From assembly GCF_000185385.1 (NCBI RefSeq), contig NZ_GL622296.1:2482842-2526991 (forward strand): 44,150 nucleotides of DNA, given 5' to 3'. The stretch's first letter is position 1. Every line of letters begins with the position of its first letter. Origin of the DNA: Lachnoanaerobaculum saburreum DSM 3986. Lineage in GTDB: Bacteria; Bacillota; Clostridia; Lachnospirales; Lachnospiraceae. The position numbers and the translations under genes are program-made. A model generated the notes under the pieces. The model was not told the origin of the DNA, made no database searches, and saw nothing but the letters and a program-made list of their open reading frames with translations. Of this stretch, positions 7,209 to 16,311 are shown one piece after another.

Positions 7209-8762
7209 ATGCAATTAAAACGATTTTCAATTGTATTTGCGTCAGCACTGATGATTTCTTCATCCCTGCCGCTCGATACATTTGCAGCAACCATAAAAAG
7301 AAATGTCACAACTTCAGTCTCACCTGAAGCGACTGAAACTGCTGAAAGTACAACCGAAGCAACTGAAAGCACAAACGGAACAACTGAAAGCACAGCTAAA
7401 ACCGTTGAAAGCACAAGTGCGGATAACACCGGCACCAACACCGCTCCTGATAAGGTCGGCACAGGTGATATCTCAGCCCCAAGTGATCATATACCGTCTA
7501 CTGTAAACAACGTTACGGCACCAAGCAATCTTGACCTTGACAGTGTAGTAGCTAAGGCAGGTTTTGAAAAGGTAGGTAACGGAAATACAAACCCTGAACC
7601 TGTACTTGGTGAAACTCAGATGGTTCACTATGTTTTAAGAAATGCCTCGGAGCAGGATATCTCAGCTGCCGAATCAAATACAAGTGCTTATGCATATTCT
7701 AAGGACGGCTTTAACAATCTGTTCTTAGATCACTCAGGTATAGGCAGATATTACTTCAGAACATACAATACCAAATCAGGTTGGTCCAGATGGATGAACT
7801 CTAAGGAAAATGAAAACAATACAGATCCTGAGGACAAAGTTCAGGCTGTTCAGATCAGAGTAAAGGGCTATACAGGTGTGAGAAGTGACCTCTACTATAA
7901 GGCTGTTCTAAGTGACGGTACAGTACTTGACTGGGCAAAGAACGGTCAGACTCTCGGTACTGTCGGCACCGACAAATATATCGTAGCTCTTAAGCTTACT
8001 CTTTGGGATAAGCAGACAGCATTCAGTGAGCCGACAAAGGTACTTATGGAAGCTCCCGTATATGAGGGTACTTACCTTGATGCAGACGGACAGGTTCAGT
8101 ACTCATCAGCCAATGCATATACAGGATGGGCATTCTACAACAATGACCAATACTATTTTAAAGACGGTGCAAAGCAAAAGGGATGGCAGTACATTGACGG
8201 ATACAAGTATTATCTTGATGAGAATACAGGTGCTGTTGTAAAGGATCTTGAGCCGATTATGGGTCTACAGAGTTCTTATCAGATCAGGTTCAATAAGGCC
8301 TCTATGACTATGCATATTATGGCTAAAGACGGCAACAACGGATACATCATTCCTTATAAGACATTCATGTCAACCAACGGACCCGCCACACCTGAAGGAT
8401 CATTTAAGACATATGTAAAATATAGGTGGAAGATAATGCATGACAATATATATTGCCAGTTCTTATCCAGATTTAAAGACGGATATATCATCCACTCACT
8501 TATCTACTATGACAAGGGTGATCCTAACAAACTTGATTCCGCTACATATAACTATATGGATGATGCCAGATCTGACGGATGCTTAAGACTCCGTGCAGGT
8601 GATGCGGCTTGGGTTTACTACAATACACCGATGGGTACACCTGTAATTGTATATACAGACTATTCAACTAAGGGTCCTGTGGAAAAAGATGCCATTGAAC
8701 AGCCGATACCGGCTTCACAAACCTTTGATCCTACAGATCCGCTGATGCAGGGAAACAATTAA
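7209..8762 (+). CDS. Secreted L,D-transpeptidase (YkuD) with cell-wall-binding repeats
   Basis: The 517-residue protein has a signal peptide (residues 1 to about 26, ending TFA-A), then a Thr/Glu/Ser-rich linker with TEST-like repeats (about 30-80). Residues 170-275 resemble a ChW-type hydrophobic repeat (VQIRVKGYTG, then LTLW). Residues 300-345 hold aromatic choline-binding-like cell-wall repeats (GWAFYNNDQYYF, GWQYIDGYKYYL). The C-terminal YkuD domain has HSL at H429 and SDGCLRL with the nucleophile C458. It should form 3-3 cross-links in, or attach proteins to, peptidoglycan outside the membrane. It is monocistronic, with its own promoter and terminator. Confidence 0.9.
   Translation: MQLKRFSIVFASALMISSSLPLDTFAATIKRNVTTSVSPEATETAESTTEATESTNGTTESTAKTVESTSADNTGTNTAPDKVGTGDISAPSDHIPSTVNNVTAPSNLDLDSVVAKAGFEKVGNGNTNPEPVLGETQMVHYVLRNASEQDISAAESNTSAYAYSKDGFNNLFLDHSGIGRYYFRTYNTKSGWSRWMNSKENENNTDPEDKVQAVQIRVKGYTGVRSDLYYKAVLSDGTVLDWAKNGQTLGTVGTDKYIVALKLTLWDKQTAFSEPTKVLMEAPVYEGTYLDADGQVQYSSANAYTGWAFYNNDQYYFKDGAKQKGWQYIDGYKYYLDENTGAVVKDLEPIMGLQSSYQIRFNKASMTMHIMAKDGNNGYIIPYKTFMSTNGPATPEGSFKTYVKYRWKIMHDNIYCQFLSRFKDGYIIHSLIYYDKGDPNKLDSATYNYMDDARSDGCLRLRAGDAAWVYYNTPMGTPVIVYTDYSTKGPVEKDAIEQPIPASQTFDPTDPLMQGNN
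7321..7425 (+). repeat. Degenerate Thr-Glu-Ser coding repeat in the linker
   Basis: About five imperfect copies of ACTGAAAGCACA-like units encode TES/TEST repeats in the linker after the signal peptide of the L,D-transpeptidase. This is a likely flexible wall-spanning or glycosylated segment, and the copy number may vary between strains. Confidence 0.6.
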
Positions 8763-8770
8763 ACATATTA

Positions 8771-8806
8771 AAGACCATGTGAAAGATTTTTGCATGGTCT
8801 TTTTTT
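8771..8806 (+). terminator. Rho-independent terminator of the L,D-transpeptidase gene
   Basis: Stem AAGACCATG (8771-8779) pairs with CATGGTCTT (8793-8801) and runs into a T tract (8800-8806). Confidence 0.85.
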
Positions 8807-8818
8807 ACTAAGTTTTTC

Positions 8819-8847
8819 TTGTTTTTTATTCTATTTTTTATTAGAAT
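8819..8847 (+). promoter_or_regulatory. Possible promoter of the sodium:solute symporter gene
   Basis: TTGTTT (8819-8824), a 17-bp spacer and TAGAAT (8842-8847). The leader would be about 115 nt. It is weakly supported because the region is AT-rich. Confidence 0.35.
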
Positions 8848-8968
8848 ACTAAGTAAAGGAGGTCTATCTACTTTTTTATATGGATATTTTAGCAAAATAA
8901 AATAAGTTCGTGGTTTTTGCCGAAATATTTTCATGCATCTGCAAATAAATATAGAAAGGAGTTATTTT

Positions 8969-10426
8969 ATGGGTGCAAATTGGATTGTAACAGCTGTTGT
9001 AATAGTCTATTTGATTGCTATGCTCTTTATAGGATGGTATTCATCAACTAAAATCAACAGCAACACTGATTTTATGGTTGCAGGTAGGCGACTCGGTCCG
9101 CTGCTTATGGCAGGAACTCTGGCCGCAACGGAAATAGGAGGAGGCAGCTCTCTGGGTGTAGTACAAAACGGTATGTCCGGATACGGTTTAAGTGCCGCAT
9201 GGTATATTATCACTATGGGACTTGCCTTTGTTATTCTTTCCTTTGTCGCTCCGAAATTTCGTGCGGCAACTGTCAAGACTGTTCCTGAATACTTTCGTAG
9301 GCGATACGGTAAGGAGTCGGGACTTGTTACCGCAATTATTATGCTGCTTCCGTTGATCGGTCTTACCGCCGGACAGTTTATCGCTTCTTCCGTTATTCTA
9401 TCTACCATGCTTGGTCTCGGCTACAAGGTTTCCGTTATCATAGTGGCTGTGGTTGTGACTATTTATTCTATTATGGGAGGTCTGTGGAGCGTGACTTTAA
9501 CAGACTTTGTACAGGTATTTTTGATTATCTTGGGTATGCTTGCCGCAGTACCTTTTGCACTGGGATATGCCGGCGGATGGAATGCGGTTGTTTCAAATGT
9601 TCCTAAAGAGACTATGAATATCTTTGCCAAATATGATTTGTTCGGAATCGTTTCACTGGTTATTATGTATGTCGGAACTTTTTCTGTAGGTCAAGAAGCC
9701 GTATCACGTTTCTATGCCGCCAAGAATGAGACCGCCGCAAAACAGGGAGCTTGGCTTGCGGCACTGATTAACTTTATCTATGCTTTTATCCCTACCGTCC
9801 TAGGTATCATTGTTCTGGCTCTTATAAATATGGGTAAATTTTCGGAAAGTGACTTTGCATCTGTAGGTGCAAGATATGCTCTGCCTATCTTGGCAATCCG
9901 TACAATGCCTGCAATTATCTGCGGTCTGCTCTTCTCAGGTGTAATTTCCGCCACTATGTCAAGTTCGGACTCCGACCTTCTGGGAGCAGGCTCCATATTT
10001 GCCAACGATATTTATAAAATATATATAAAACCTAAGGCAAGCAGCAATGAAGTTATGAATGTTACCAAGATTACTATGATTATAGTCGGAATTCTGTCAA
10101 TGCTTATTGCACTCTTTAATACACAGAGTATAGTATCCATATTGATGTTCTGTTTTACACTGCGTGCGGCAGGCTCCTTCTTCCCATATGTACTTGGGCA
10201 TTACTGGCCGAAGGCATCAAAGGCGGGTACCATTGCTTCTTTGCTTTGCGGAACTGTAGTGGTAGTATACCTTGAGCATATTTCAAAGGGTAATCTGTTC
10301 GGCTTACACTTCAGTCAGGCAATTATTCCCGGGCTTGTATTTGCATTTATCGGATTTATAGTATTTTCTATAATTTTCCCACCTAAAAATCCTACTACAG
10401 AACTTATACATGAAGATGATGATTGA
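8969..10426 (+). CDS. Sodium:solute symporter family transporter
   Basis: The roughly 485-residue polytopic membrane protein of the SSS family has about 13 hydrophobic segments. It shows the GRRLGP segment, GGGSSLGVVQNG after the first helices (about residues 60-75), and the SGVISATMSSSDSDLLGAGS signature around 330-350. It should couple uptake of an organic solute to sodium entry at the plasma membrane; the solute cannot be read from sequence. The start at 8969 is chosen because AAAGGAG lies 7 nt upstream; an in-frame ATG at 8933 lacks a ribosome-binding site. It is monocistronic and ends in a strong shared terminator. Confidence 0.9.
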   Translation: MGANWIVTAVVIVYLIAMLFIGWYSSTKINSNTDFMVAGRRLGPLLMAGTLAATEIGGGSSLGVVQNGMSGYGLSAAWYIITMGLAFVILSFVAPKFRAATVKTVPEYFRRRYGKESGLVTAIIMLLPLIGLTAGQFIASSVILSTMLGLGYKVSVIIVAVVVTIYSIMGGLWSVTLTDFVQVFLIILGMLAAVPFALGYAGGWNAVVSNVPKETMNIFAKYDLFGIVSLVIMYVGTFSVGQEAVSRFYAAKNETAAKQGAWLAALINFIYAFIPTVLGIIVLALINMGKFSESDFASVGARYALPILAIRTMPAIICGLLFSGVISATMSSSDSDLLGAGSIFANDIYKIYIKPKASSNEVMNVTKITMIIVGILSMLIALFNTQSIVSILMFCFTLRAAGSFFPYVLGHYWPKASKAGTIASLLCGTVVVVYLEHISKGNLFGLHFSQAIIPGLVFAFIGFIVFSIIFPPKNPTTELIHEDDD

Positions 10427-10470
10427 TATAAAGAGTCGCCATAGCTAAACTATGGCGACTCTTTTTATAT
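10425..10470. terminator. Bidirectional terminator between symporter and potD
   Basis: A 15-bp perfect stem AAAGAGTCGCCATAG (10430-10444) and its complement (10450-10464) encloses a 5-nt loop. A T-rich run follows on the plus strand; on the minus strand only three T follow. It overlaps the symporter stop codon and lies at the end of potD, serving two convergent genes. Confidence 0.85.
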
Positions 10471-11579
10471 CAGTTTGTTTTTTGTCTGAATTCTTCCCAA
10501 AGTTTATTGTGAAGTTCATTTGCTTCATCACTGATATTCTCTATCAGTTCTCCGTTTTCGATAAGTGAAAGCTTATCCTCAGGGAACACTATCAGATTCT
10601 TCCAGTCATCAGATACATACTGCTCAGCAGCTTTATTTGTAACGAAGTAGCCGATATACTCAAAGCACTTTGCCGCAACTTCAGGCTCATTGATATAGTC
10701 AAGGAAGGCATAGGCCGCTGCCGCATTCGGTGCCTTTGAAGGTATAAAACTTGCCATTACACCGAAACCCAGCCCCTCTTTCGGATAGACCGCTTTAAGT
10801 TCAGGGTTTGCCTTAAGTGCCTGACTTACCTGTGAAGTATACATAAAAGCCGCCCCGACCTCACCGCTTAACAAATAATCCTGTAGATTGTTGTCATTGA
10901 TAAGGCGAATATTCGGAGCGAGATTCATCAGCTTATCTCCTGCCTGCTGTATCTGTGTCAAGTCATTTGTATTGAAGGAATATCCGAGAGTCTTCAGTGC
11001 AATACCGTCTATTACACGATAGTTTCCTACAATACCTACATTTCCTGCCAACTCAGGCTTCCAAAGATCCTCATAACCTGTAATCTCGGTCTTTACAGTC
11101 TCGGGATTGTATACAATCAAAGGAATACCTGCACCATAGGGCATTGTATACTTGTTATCAGGGTCGTAAAACTTACCTTGGAATAAAGGATTGATATTGT
11201 CATAGGTGGAAATCTTTGATTTATCAAGTTCCGCCACAAGACCGTCCTTGATAGCAAGCTGTACTATATAGTCATCAGCCACAACAATATCATAGTCACC
11301 TCCCTTGGTCTCTTCAAGCTTTGCAAGCATTGTTTCATCCAAATCAAAATTGGTATAATTTATCTTTACACTTGTCTTTTTTGTAAAACCCTCCAGTACT
11401 TCCTGTGGAAACATACCGTCCCAAGTATATAGATTAAGTGTAGTTCCCTTAAGGCTGTCGTCAGTCTTGCCCGCTTCACTGCTTTGAGCTTGTGAAGATG
11501 ACCCGCTGTTACTTTGACCACATCCTGTAAGTGCAAGTATTGCACCAAACCCCAACAAACCTAATACCTTAAATTTCAT
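10470..11579 (-). CDS. potD: Spermidine/putrescine ABC transporter substrate-binding lipoprotein
   Basis: The 369-residue protein has a lipoprotein signal with lipobox LTGC (C20), a Ser-rich linker, and then a type-2 periplasmic-binding-protein fold. It opens with LNLYTWDGMFPQEVLEGF, typical of PotD/PotF, and includes YDIVVADDY and MPYGAGIPLIVYNP. It should capture polyamines outside the cell and hand them to PotBC. It is the last gene of potA-potB-potC-potD, 33 nt after potC. Specificity for spermidine versus putrescine is not resolvable by eye. Confidence 0.93.
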   Translation of the reverse strand: MKFKVLGLLGFGAILALTGCGQSNSGSSSQAQSSEAGKTDDSLKGTTLNLYTWDGMFPQEVLEGFTKKTSVKINYTNFDLDETMLAKLEETKGGDYDIVVADDYIVQLAIKDGLVAELDKSKISTYDNINPLFQGKFYDPDNKYTMPYGAGIPLIVYNPETVKTEITGYEDLWKPELAGNVGIVGNYRVIDGIALKTLGYSFNTNDLTQIQQAGDKLMNLAPNIRLINDNNLQDYLLSGEVGAAFMYTSQVSQALKANPELKAVYPKEGLGFGVMASFIPSKAPNAAAAYAFLDYINEPEVAAKCFEYIGYFVTNKAAEQYVSDDWKNLIVFPEDKLSLIENGELIENISDEANELHNKLWEEFRQKTN

Positions 11580-11612
11580 TTAATTTACCTCCAAATAAAT
11601 GTTGTTGAAAAG

Positions 11613-12380
11613 TCAGTCTTTTCTTGTTTTTTCTGAAATAAATATAATAAGCACGGTAATCACTAAGATAACAGTGGCAAGAGCATTTATCTCAGGGGTA
11701 ATACCGGTTTTCATCTTTGTATATATCTTGACGGCAAGAGTATTTACAGAAGGACCGGTAGTAAATATAGATATTACCACATCATCAAATGACATTGCAA
11801 ATGATAATAACAATCCGGATGCAATTCCAGGCAATATATATGGCAATGTCACATCTCTAAAAGTTTCAAGTTCGCTTGCACCAAGGTCTCTGGCGGCTTC
11901 CTCAAGCGAGCTGTCCATTCCCATAAGTCTGGCTCTTACAATAAGGAACACATAAGGTACACAAAATGAAGCATGTGCAATTGTCATGGTCACAAAACCG
12001 AAAGGCAGGTTCATATATGAAAATATAGCCATAAATACCATTCCAAGAATAATCTCAGGAATCATTATAGGCAAAGATGCAAAATTGCTGATAAAATCGT
12101 CAAAAAATAACTTCTTTCCCCGCATAGCAAGTGCCGCACTCACACCTATTATAAGTGCAAGTACACATGCCGAAAATGCAAGTATAATACTGTTTAAAAG
12201 TGCTTTCTTTATATCTCCGTCCCTTAAAAGCATTCTATACCAGTCAAGTGAAAAGCCCTCCCACATGCTTGACAGCTTTGACTTGTTGAAAGAATAGACC
12301 ACAGTCAAAAGAATGGGAAGATAATTTAAAACAGTCACCACAGCCAAAAATACAATGGCAGCCTTTGATACTTTTTTCAA
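11613..12380 (-). CDS. potC: Spermidine/putrescine ABC transporter permease PotC
   Basis: The 255-residue membrane protein has about six transmembrane helices and the ABC-permease EAA loop ([21 protein letters not shown], about residues 160-180) that contacts the ATPase. Its position after potB with a 4-nt ATGA overlap and its length are typical of PotC. The N-terminus VVYSFNKSKLSSMWEGFSLDWY is characteristic of polyamine permeases. Confidence 0.93.
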   Translation of the reverse strand: MKKVSKAAIVFLAVVTVLNYLPILLTVVYSFNKSKLSSMWEGFSLDWYRMLLRDGDIKKALLNSIILAFSACVLALIIGVSAALAMRGKKLFFDDFISNFASLPIMIPEIILGMVFMAIFSYMNLPFGFVTMTIAHASFCVPYVFLIVRARLMGMDSSLEEAARDLGASELETFRDVTLPYILPGIASGLLLSFAMSFDDVVISIFTTGPSVNTLAVKIYTKMKTGITPEINALATVILVITVLIIFISEKTRKD

Positions 12381-13231
12381 AACAGACCCTCCAATTCTCC
12401 TGTACCTGAAATTCTTTTGTATACTCTAAGGAATAATGTTGTAAGCAACATCAGTATTACACTGAGTGCCGCCGCAAAAGGAATATTTCTAAGCTTTGTA
12501 AGCTGCTCCACTATCACACTGCCTATAAGCACTATCTTATTTCCCCCAAGAATATCTGAAATATAGAATAATCCCATACTCGGCACAAATGTAAGTACCA
12601 CTCCGCTTAAGAGTCCGGGCATTGTAAGCCTTAGTGTAACTGTAAGAAACGCCTCTATTTTGCCGGCACCCAGATCTCTTGCCGCCTCTATCAAACCCCA
12701 GTCCATCTTTTCAACACTTGAGTACACTGAAAGTATCATAAAAGGCAATAAAAAATAGACCATACCTACAAGCACCGCAGGATAGGTATATAAAAGCTTC
12801 AACGGTGACTTTGTTATGCCGAAAAACATTAACAGCTTATCCAGCACACCATTGCTTCTAAATATAATAATCCATCCGTTCAACCTTATAAGTCCGCTTG
12901 TCCAAAACGGAATCATAAGAAGCATCATCATTCTCCTCTTCCACTTCGTATCCAACCTGCCCATAAAGTATCCGAAAGGATATCCTATCAGTATAACAAG
13001 TACAGTTGAAACTACAGCAAGTTTTATTGACTCCAAAAATATATTCAAATAAAAAGGCTCAAAAACCTTTTTATAATTATCAGGCGTAAAAGCCGGATCA
13101 AAGCCCCATGTCTTTGCCTTTGTAAGAAAACTGATAATCACCATATATACCAAAGGTAAAACCACAAAAATTATTGTAAAAGTATATATCGGTATTCTAA
13201 GCAGATATTCTTTTATTTTTTTATTTTTCAC
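12377..13231 (-). CDS. potB: Spermidine/putrescine ABC transporter permease PotB
   Basis: The 284-residue membrane protein has about six transmembrane helices and an EAA loop ([20 protein letters not shown], about residues 185-204). The start is a GTG at 13231 overlapping the end of potA by 11 nt, with GGAGG placed 6 nt upstream inside potA, so coupling to potA translation is likely. It forms the channel with PotC. Confidence 0.93.
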   Translation of the reverse strand: MKNKKIKEYLLRIPIYTFTIIFVVLPLVYMVIISFLTKAKTWGFDPAFTPDNYKKVFEPFYLNIFLESIKLAVVSTVLVILIGYPFGYFMGRLDTKWKRRMMMLLMIPFWTSGLIRLNGWIIIFRSNGVLDKLLMFFGITKSPLKLLYTYPAVLVGMVYFLLPFMILSVYSSVEKMDWGLIEAARDLGAGKIEAFLTVTLRLTMPGLLSGVVLTFVPSMGLFYISDILGGNKIVLIGSVIVEQLTKLRNIPFAAALSVILMLLTTLFLRVYKRISGTGELEGLF

Positions 13232-14189
13232 CCTTTACCTCCACCATATCATTCTTATCCCAGCCGACGCTTATCTCATCACCTATATTCAGATCTATAT
13301 TCATGCCCATATGTGATGAGGTGATCTCCTGGCCGTCTCTTAATCTGACTTTTACTTTAGAAAGACCTGCCATAAAGCTGTTTTCCGTCACCACTCCGGC
13401 ATAGTCCCCCACACCGAGTCTTACATGCTCGGATCTTATGGCAAATATCTTTTCACCTTCTTTATACAGGTTTGCACCGCCCACAAACTCTGCTACAAAG
13501 GCGGTCTTCGGAGTATCATATACTTCACTTGGAGTACCTGTCTGCTCTATTTTGCCGTTTCTCATTACTACTATTCTTGACGACATATTAAGAGCTTCTT
13601 CCTGATCATGTGTGATATATATAAATGTTATTCCAAGTGCCTTTTGAAGCTTCTTAAGCTCCGTCTGCATCTGTCTTCTAAGCATAAGGTCAAGGGCTCC
13701 CAAAGGCTCATCAAGTAAAAGTACACTCGGCTTATTCACAACGGCTCTGGCTATTGCAACTCTTTGCTTTTGACCGCCTGAAAGCTGTGACGGATTTCTC
13801 TTTTCAAATCCCTCCAGCTGAACAAGTGAAAGTGCATTTTTTACTTCATTTTTTATCTCATTTTGAGACATTTTCTTTAGTCTCAGTCCATAACCGATGT
13901 TTTTTTCTACATTCATATGTGGAAAAAGGGCATAGTTTTGAAATACGGTATTTACATCTCTTTTTTCAGGTGCAAGTGCTGTTATATCTTTGCCGTTAAG
14001 TACCACCTTGCCGCCGTCAGGCGTTTCAAGACCTGCAATTATTCTTATTGTAGTGGTCTTTCCGCAACCGCTTGAGCCCAAAAGAGTGATAAACTCTCCT
14101 CTTCCTATATCAAGAGAGATATTTTTTAAAATTTTTTCTCCATCAAAACTTTTTTCTATATTTTCTAAACTCAATATAGTATCTGTCAT
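13221..14189 (-). CDS. potA: Spermidine/putrescine ABC transporter ATP-binding protein PotA
   Basis: The 322-residue ATPase shows Walker [11 protein letters not shown] (about residues 38-47), the Q-loop region [13 protein letters not shown], the signature [14 protein letters not shown], Walker [12 protein letters not shown] and the switch His in [12 protein letters not shown]-terminal TOBE-like regulatory domain follows (about 240-320), with [11 protein letters not shown]. It powers polyamine import and is the first gene of the operon. GGAGG lies about 12 nt before the ATG. It is slightly shorter than E. coli PotA (378 aa), with a trimmed C-terminal domain. Confidence 0.94.
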   Translation of the reverse strand: MTDTILSLENIEKSFDGEKILKNISLDIGRGEFITLLGSSGCGKTTTIRIIAGLETPDGGKVVLNGKDITALAPEKRDVNTVFQNYALFPHMNVEKNIGYGLRLKKMSQNEIKNEVKNALSLVQLEGFEKRNPSQLSGGQKQRVAIARAVVNKPSVLLLDEPLGALDLMLRRQMQTELKKLQKALGITFIYITHDQEEALNMSSRIVVMRNGKIEQTGTPSEVYDTPKTAFVAEFVGGANLYKEGEKIFAIRSEHVRLGVGDYAGVVTENSFMAGLSKVKVRLRDGQEITSSHMGMNIDLNIGDEISVGWDKNDMVEVKGEK

Positions 14190-14289
14190 TTTCTTAAATT
14201 CCCTCCGGGGTTATTTGATTTTAAACAATATTATATTATGATACCATTTTTTTTACTTTAATTCACTAAAAATATTATTCCCCCCAAAC

Positions 14290-14318
14290 TTTACTTTTAC
14301 AAGTTAAAATGCTAAAAT
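14290..14318 (+). promoter_or_regulatory. Promoter of the YerC-like regulator gene
   Basis: TTTACT (14290-14295), a 17-bp spacer and TAAAAT (14313-14318), 28 bp before the start codon; GGAG lies at 14336-14339. The divergent intergenic region (14190-14345) must also hold the potA promoter; a TATAAT exists there on the minus strand but its -35 is unclear. Confidence 0.5.
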
Positions 14319-14345
14319 ATAAACATTATTTGATTGGAGTAAGTT

Positions 14346-14654
14346 ATGAATGACAAGATTAGGACAAAAGCAGTAGACCATCTGTTTGATGCCATACTTA
14401 CACTGAATAACAAAGAAGAGCTTTATACATTCTTTGAGGATGTTTGCACTGTGAACGAGTTGCTTTCTCTATCCCAAAGGTATGAAGTGGCTAAGATGTT
14501 GCGTGAGAAAAAGACTTACCTTGAGATTGCTGAAGAAACAGGTGCTTCTACAGCTACTATCTCCAGAGTCAATCGCTCTCTAAACTATGGAAATGATGGT
14601 TATGACCTGGTATTTAAAAGACTAGGCATATTAAATAAGAATACTGCTAAATAA
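14346..14654 (+). CDS. YerC/YecD-family TrpR-like DNA-binding protein
   Basis: The 102-residue helical protein contains a TrpR-type helix-turn-helix: SLSQRYEVAKMLREKKTY (residues 38-55) followed by LEIAEETGASTATISRVNRSL (56-76). The family (YerC/YecD) is widespread in Firmicutes with poorly known targets. It does not carry an obvious tryptophan-corepressor context here. It is divergent from potABCD, so a role in polyamine uptake control is conceivable but not shown. Confidence 0.88.
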   Translation: MNDKIRTKAVDHLFDAILTLNNKEELYTFFEDVCTVNELLSLSQRYEVAKMLREKKTYLEIAEETGASTATISRVNRSLNYGNDGYDLVFKRLGILNKNTAK

Positions 14655-14679
14655 ACCGGAGTTTTTTCTCCGGTTTTTT
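14653..14679. terminator. Terminator between yerC-like gene and rnhA
   Basis: Stem CCGGAG (14656-14661), T6 loop, CTCCGG (14668-14673), then T6 on the plus strand. It serves the plus-strand gene well. On the minus strand the T run is interrupted, so its effect on rnhA is weaker. Confidence 0.8.
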
Positions 14680-15286
14680 ATATCAGTCCAAGTGCTTTCT
14701 TTGCCAGTTCATCTGCCAAATCATTGTACTTATCTCCTGAATGCCCCTTTACCTTTATAAAATCCACATCTACCAATCTGCTTGCATCTTTATAAAATTC
14801 CACATATCTTTTTGTACCTTCTTTTTTAGCCTTCCAGTCACCGTTGCACCACTTTTGTATTCCCTCATAGTCATAGAAAATACTTATACTTTTTATACCG
14901 TTCTCAATGCAATACTTCATAGCCGCCATAGAACCCTCTATCTCTCCGGCCACATTCCTCATATCACTCATATCATCCTTTTCAAACTTTTTAAAAAAAT
15001 GCAATTCATCTTCTCCATGCATCATTACCATTCCGTATGAATATGATTTTGTAGTATCGTCATAGCTTCCGTCTACATATGCAAAAGCTTCAGATTGTTT
15101 TTCTTCCCGGTTTTGTGCTTTTTGTGATTTTGCACTGCCGTTTACAAAATCAATTGCGTCCTCTCTGTTTGTAAAACTCTTATATGCCGCACCTGAAAAT
15201 CCGCTTACAGCACTTTTACATTCATCCCAGCTTTCAAATACTCCCGTCTTTCTACCCGCTTTTACCGCATAATATTTCTTTGCCAT
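14678..15286 (-). CDS. rnhA: Ribonuclease HI with N-terminal viroplasmin (hybrid-binding) domain
   Basis: The roughly 202-residue enzyme degrades RNA in RNA-DNA hybrids. Residues 3-50 are the caulimovirus viroplasmin/HBD domain (YYAVKAGRKTGVFESWDECK, then FKSF-like FTNREDA). A Lys/Gln-rich linker follows, then the RNase H fold with catalytic AYVDGSY (Asp), E of GEIEGSMAAM, D of FYDYEGIQKW, and VKGHSGDKYNDLADELA. The start at 15286 is chosen for an AGGAG 6 nt upstream; the ribosome-binding site overlaps the stop of the preceding membrane-protein gene, implying coupling. Confidence 0.93.
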   Translation of the reverse strand: MAKKYYAVKAGRKTGVFESWDECKSAVSGFSGAAYKSFTNREDAIDFVNGSAKSQKAQNREEKQSEAFAYVDGSYDDTTKSYSYGMVMMHGEDELHFFKKFEKDDMSDMRNVAGEIEGSMAAMKYCIENGIKSISIFYDYEGIQKWCNGDWKAKKEGTKRYVEFYKDASRLVDVDFIKVKGHSGDKYNDLADELAKKALGLI

Positions 15287-15294
15287 ATCATCTC

Positions 15295-16284
15295 CTACTT
15301 CCAAAACATCTTCTTTTCTTCATCACTTATATTCTCTGCAAACTCTCTTTTTATCTCCAAAAACTGCTCAATATTTACCAAAACGGAACGCAATGTGGCT
15401 CTGTCCTCAAACTCTGTTCCTGTTTTCGGCAATTCACTTGACTTATGTTTTTCTTTAACAAAATATAAATCAATCAGTGCATTCACGGCATTATTTGACT
15501 CATGCAGTTTCGGTATCATATTCTGTAGAAAATCCGCTATATCATATGCCTGTGCAGGTCTTGAGTTCATAGCACTTCCCTGAATAAATATATACCTGAG
15601 TACCATTATCTGTGATTTTCTCATCTCCATATAGTTGATAAAATACTTCAAATCATAGCTTAGTATATTGTCCTTGTCCGTATATGACTTTGCAACTGCA
15701 TCATCTATTATCTTTTCCAAGGAATCGAAATCATACTCAAGCTTTGCCTCTGAACCGTTCAAAAATTTTACAAGTCTGTCAAGTATAATCTTTATCTCAT
15801 TTTCTATCCTTGCCTGATACTCTCTTATATGCTTCAGATTCCTCGGCATATACATATTTAAAAGTATACCAAGTGATGTACCTGTCAACATCAGTGCGGC
15901 TTCATTTCTTACAATATCAATATTCATATATTTTTCCGACATTATATGTGTAACCAATACTGCACATGGTGACAAACTCTCATACAGTCCGAAGGCTATA
16001 CATATAGCCACAAAAACCAGTAGATAGCAGGTAAATGCAGGCACATTATATCCTATTGTATTGAATGCCGCAAAAGCTATAAAAATAGATACTGCAAATC
16101 CCGCTATTCTCTTTAGTGCAATCTTAATAGTGGACTTTTTTGTATCCTGAATACTTAGCAATGTTATGATTCCGGCTGAGGATACATACTTTAACCCTAA
16201 AAATTCCGCAATTAAAATAGCCACACCGCTGCCGATTGCAATCTTTAATACCTTTGTAAAATTTATTCTTTCAAAAAAATCCAT
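15295..16284 (-). CDS. Aromatic acid exporter (ArAE/FUSC-like) family membrane protein
   Basis: The 329-residue protein has four or more closely spaced transmembrane helices in residues 10-145 (IGSGVAILIAEFLGL, then IAGFAVSIFIAFAAF). A cytoplasmic helical C-terminal half carries a YxxR..QIMVLRYIF stretch. This matches the aromatic acid exporter family of Firmicutes (YqjA/ArAE_1 plus C-terminal domain). Substrates are unknown for most members. It is followed immediately by rnhA and preceded by a glycosyltransferase 27 nt upstream. Confidence 0.82.
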   Translation of the reverse strand: MDFFERINFTKVLKIAIGSGVAILIAEFLGLKYVSSAGIITLLSIQDTKKSTIKIALKRIAGFAVSIFIAFAAFNTIGYNVPAFTCYLLVFVAICIAFGLYESLSPCAVLVTHIMSEKYMNIDIVRNEAALMLTGTSLGILLNMYMPRNLKHIREYQARIENEIKIILDRLVKFLNGSEAKLEYDFDSLEKIIDDAVAKSYTDKDNILSYDLKYFINYMEMRKSQIMVLRYIFIQGSAMNSRPAQAYDIADFLQNMIPKLHESNNAVNALIDLYFVKEKHKSSELPKTGTEFEDRATLRSVLVNIEQFLEIKREFAENISDEEKKMFWK

Positions 16285-16311
16285 ATATCTCCAAATCTAT
16301 TTTCCCAAAAT

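Noticed and set aside
8855-8862. Strong AAAGGAGG ribosome-binding-like sequence in the intergenic region before the symporter
   Set aside because: Only a six-codon frame starts after it, 17 nt away; no conserved leader peptide can be argued.
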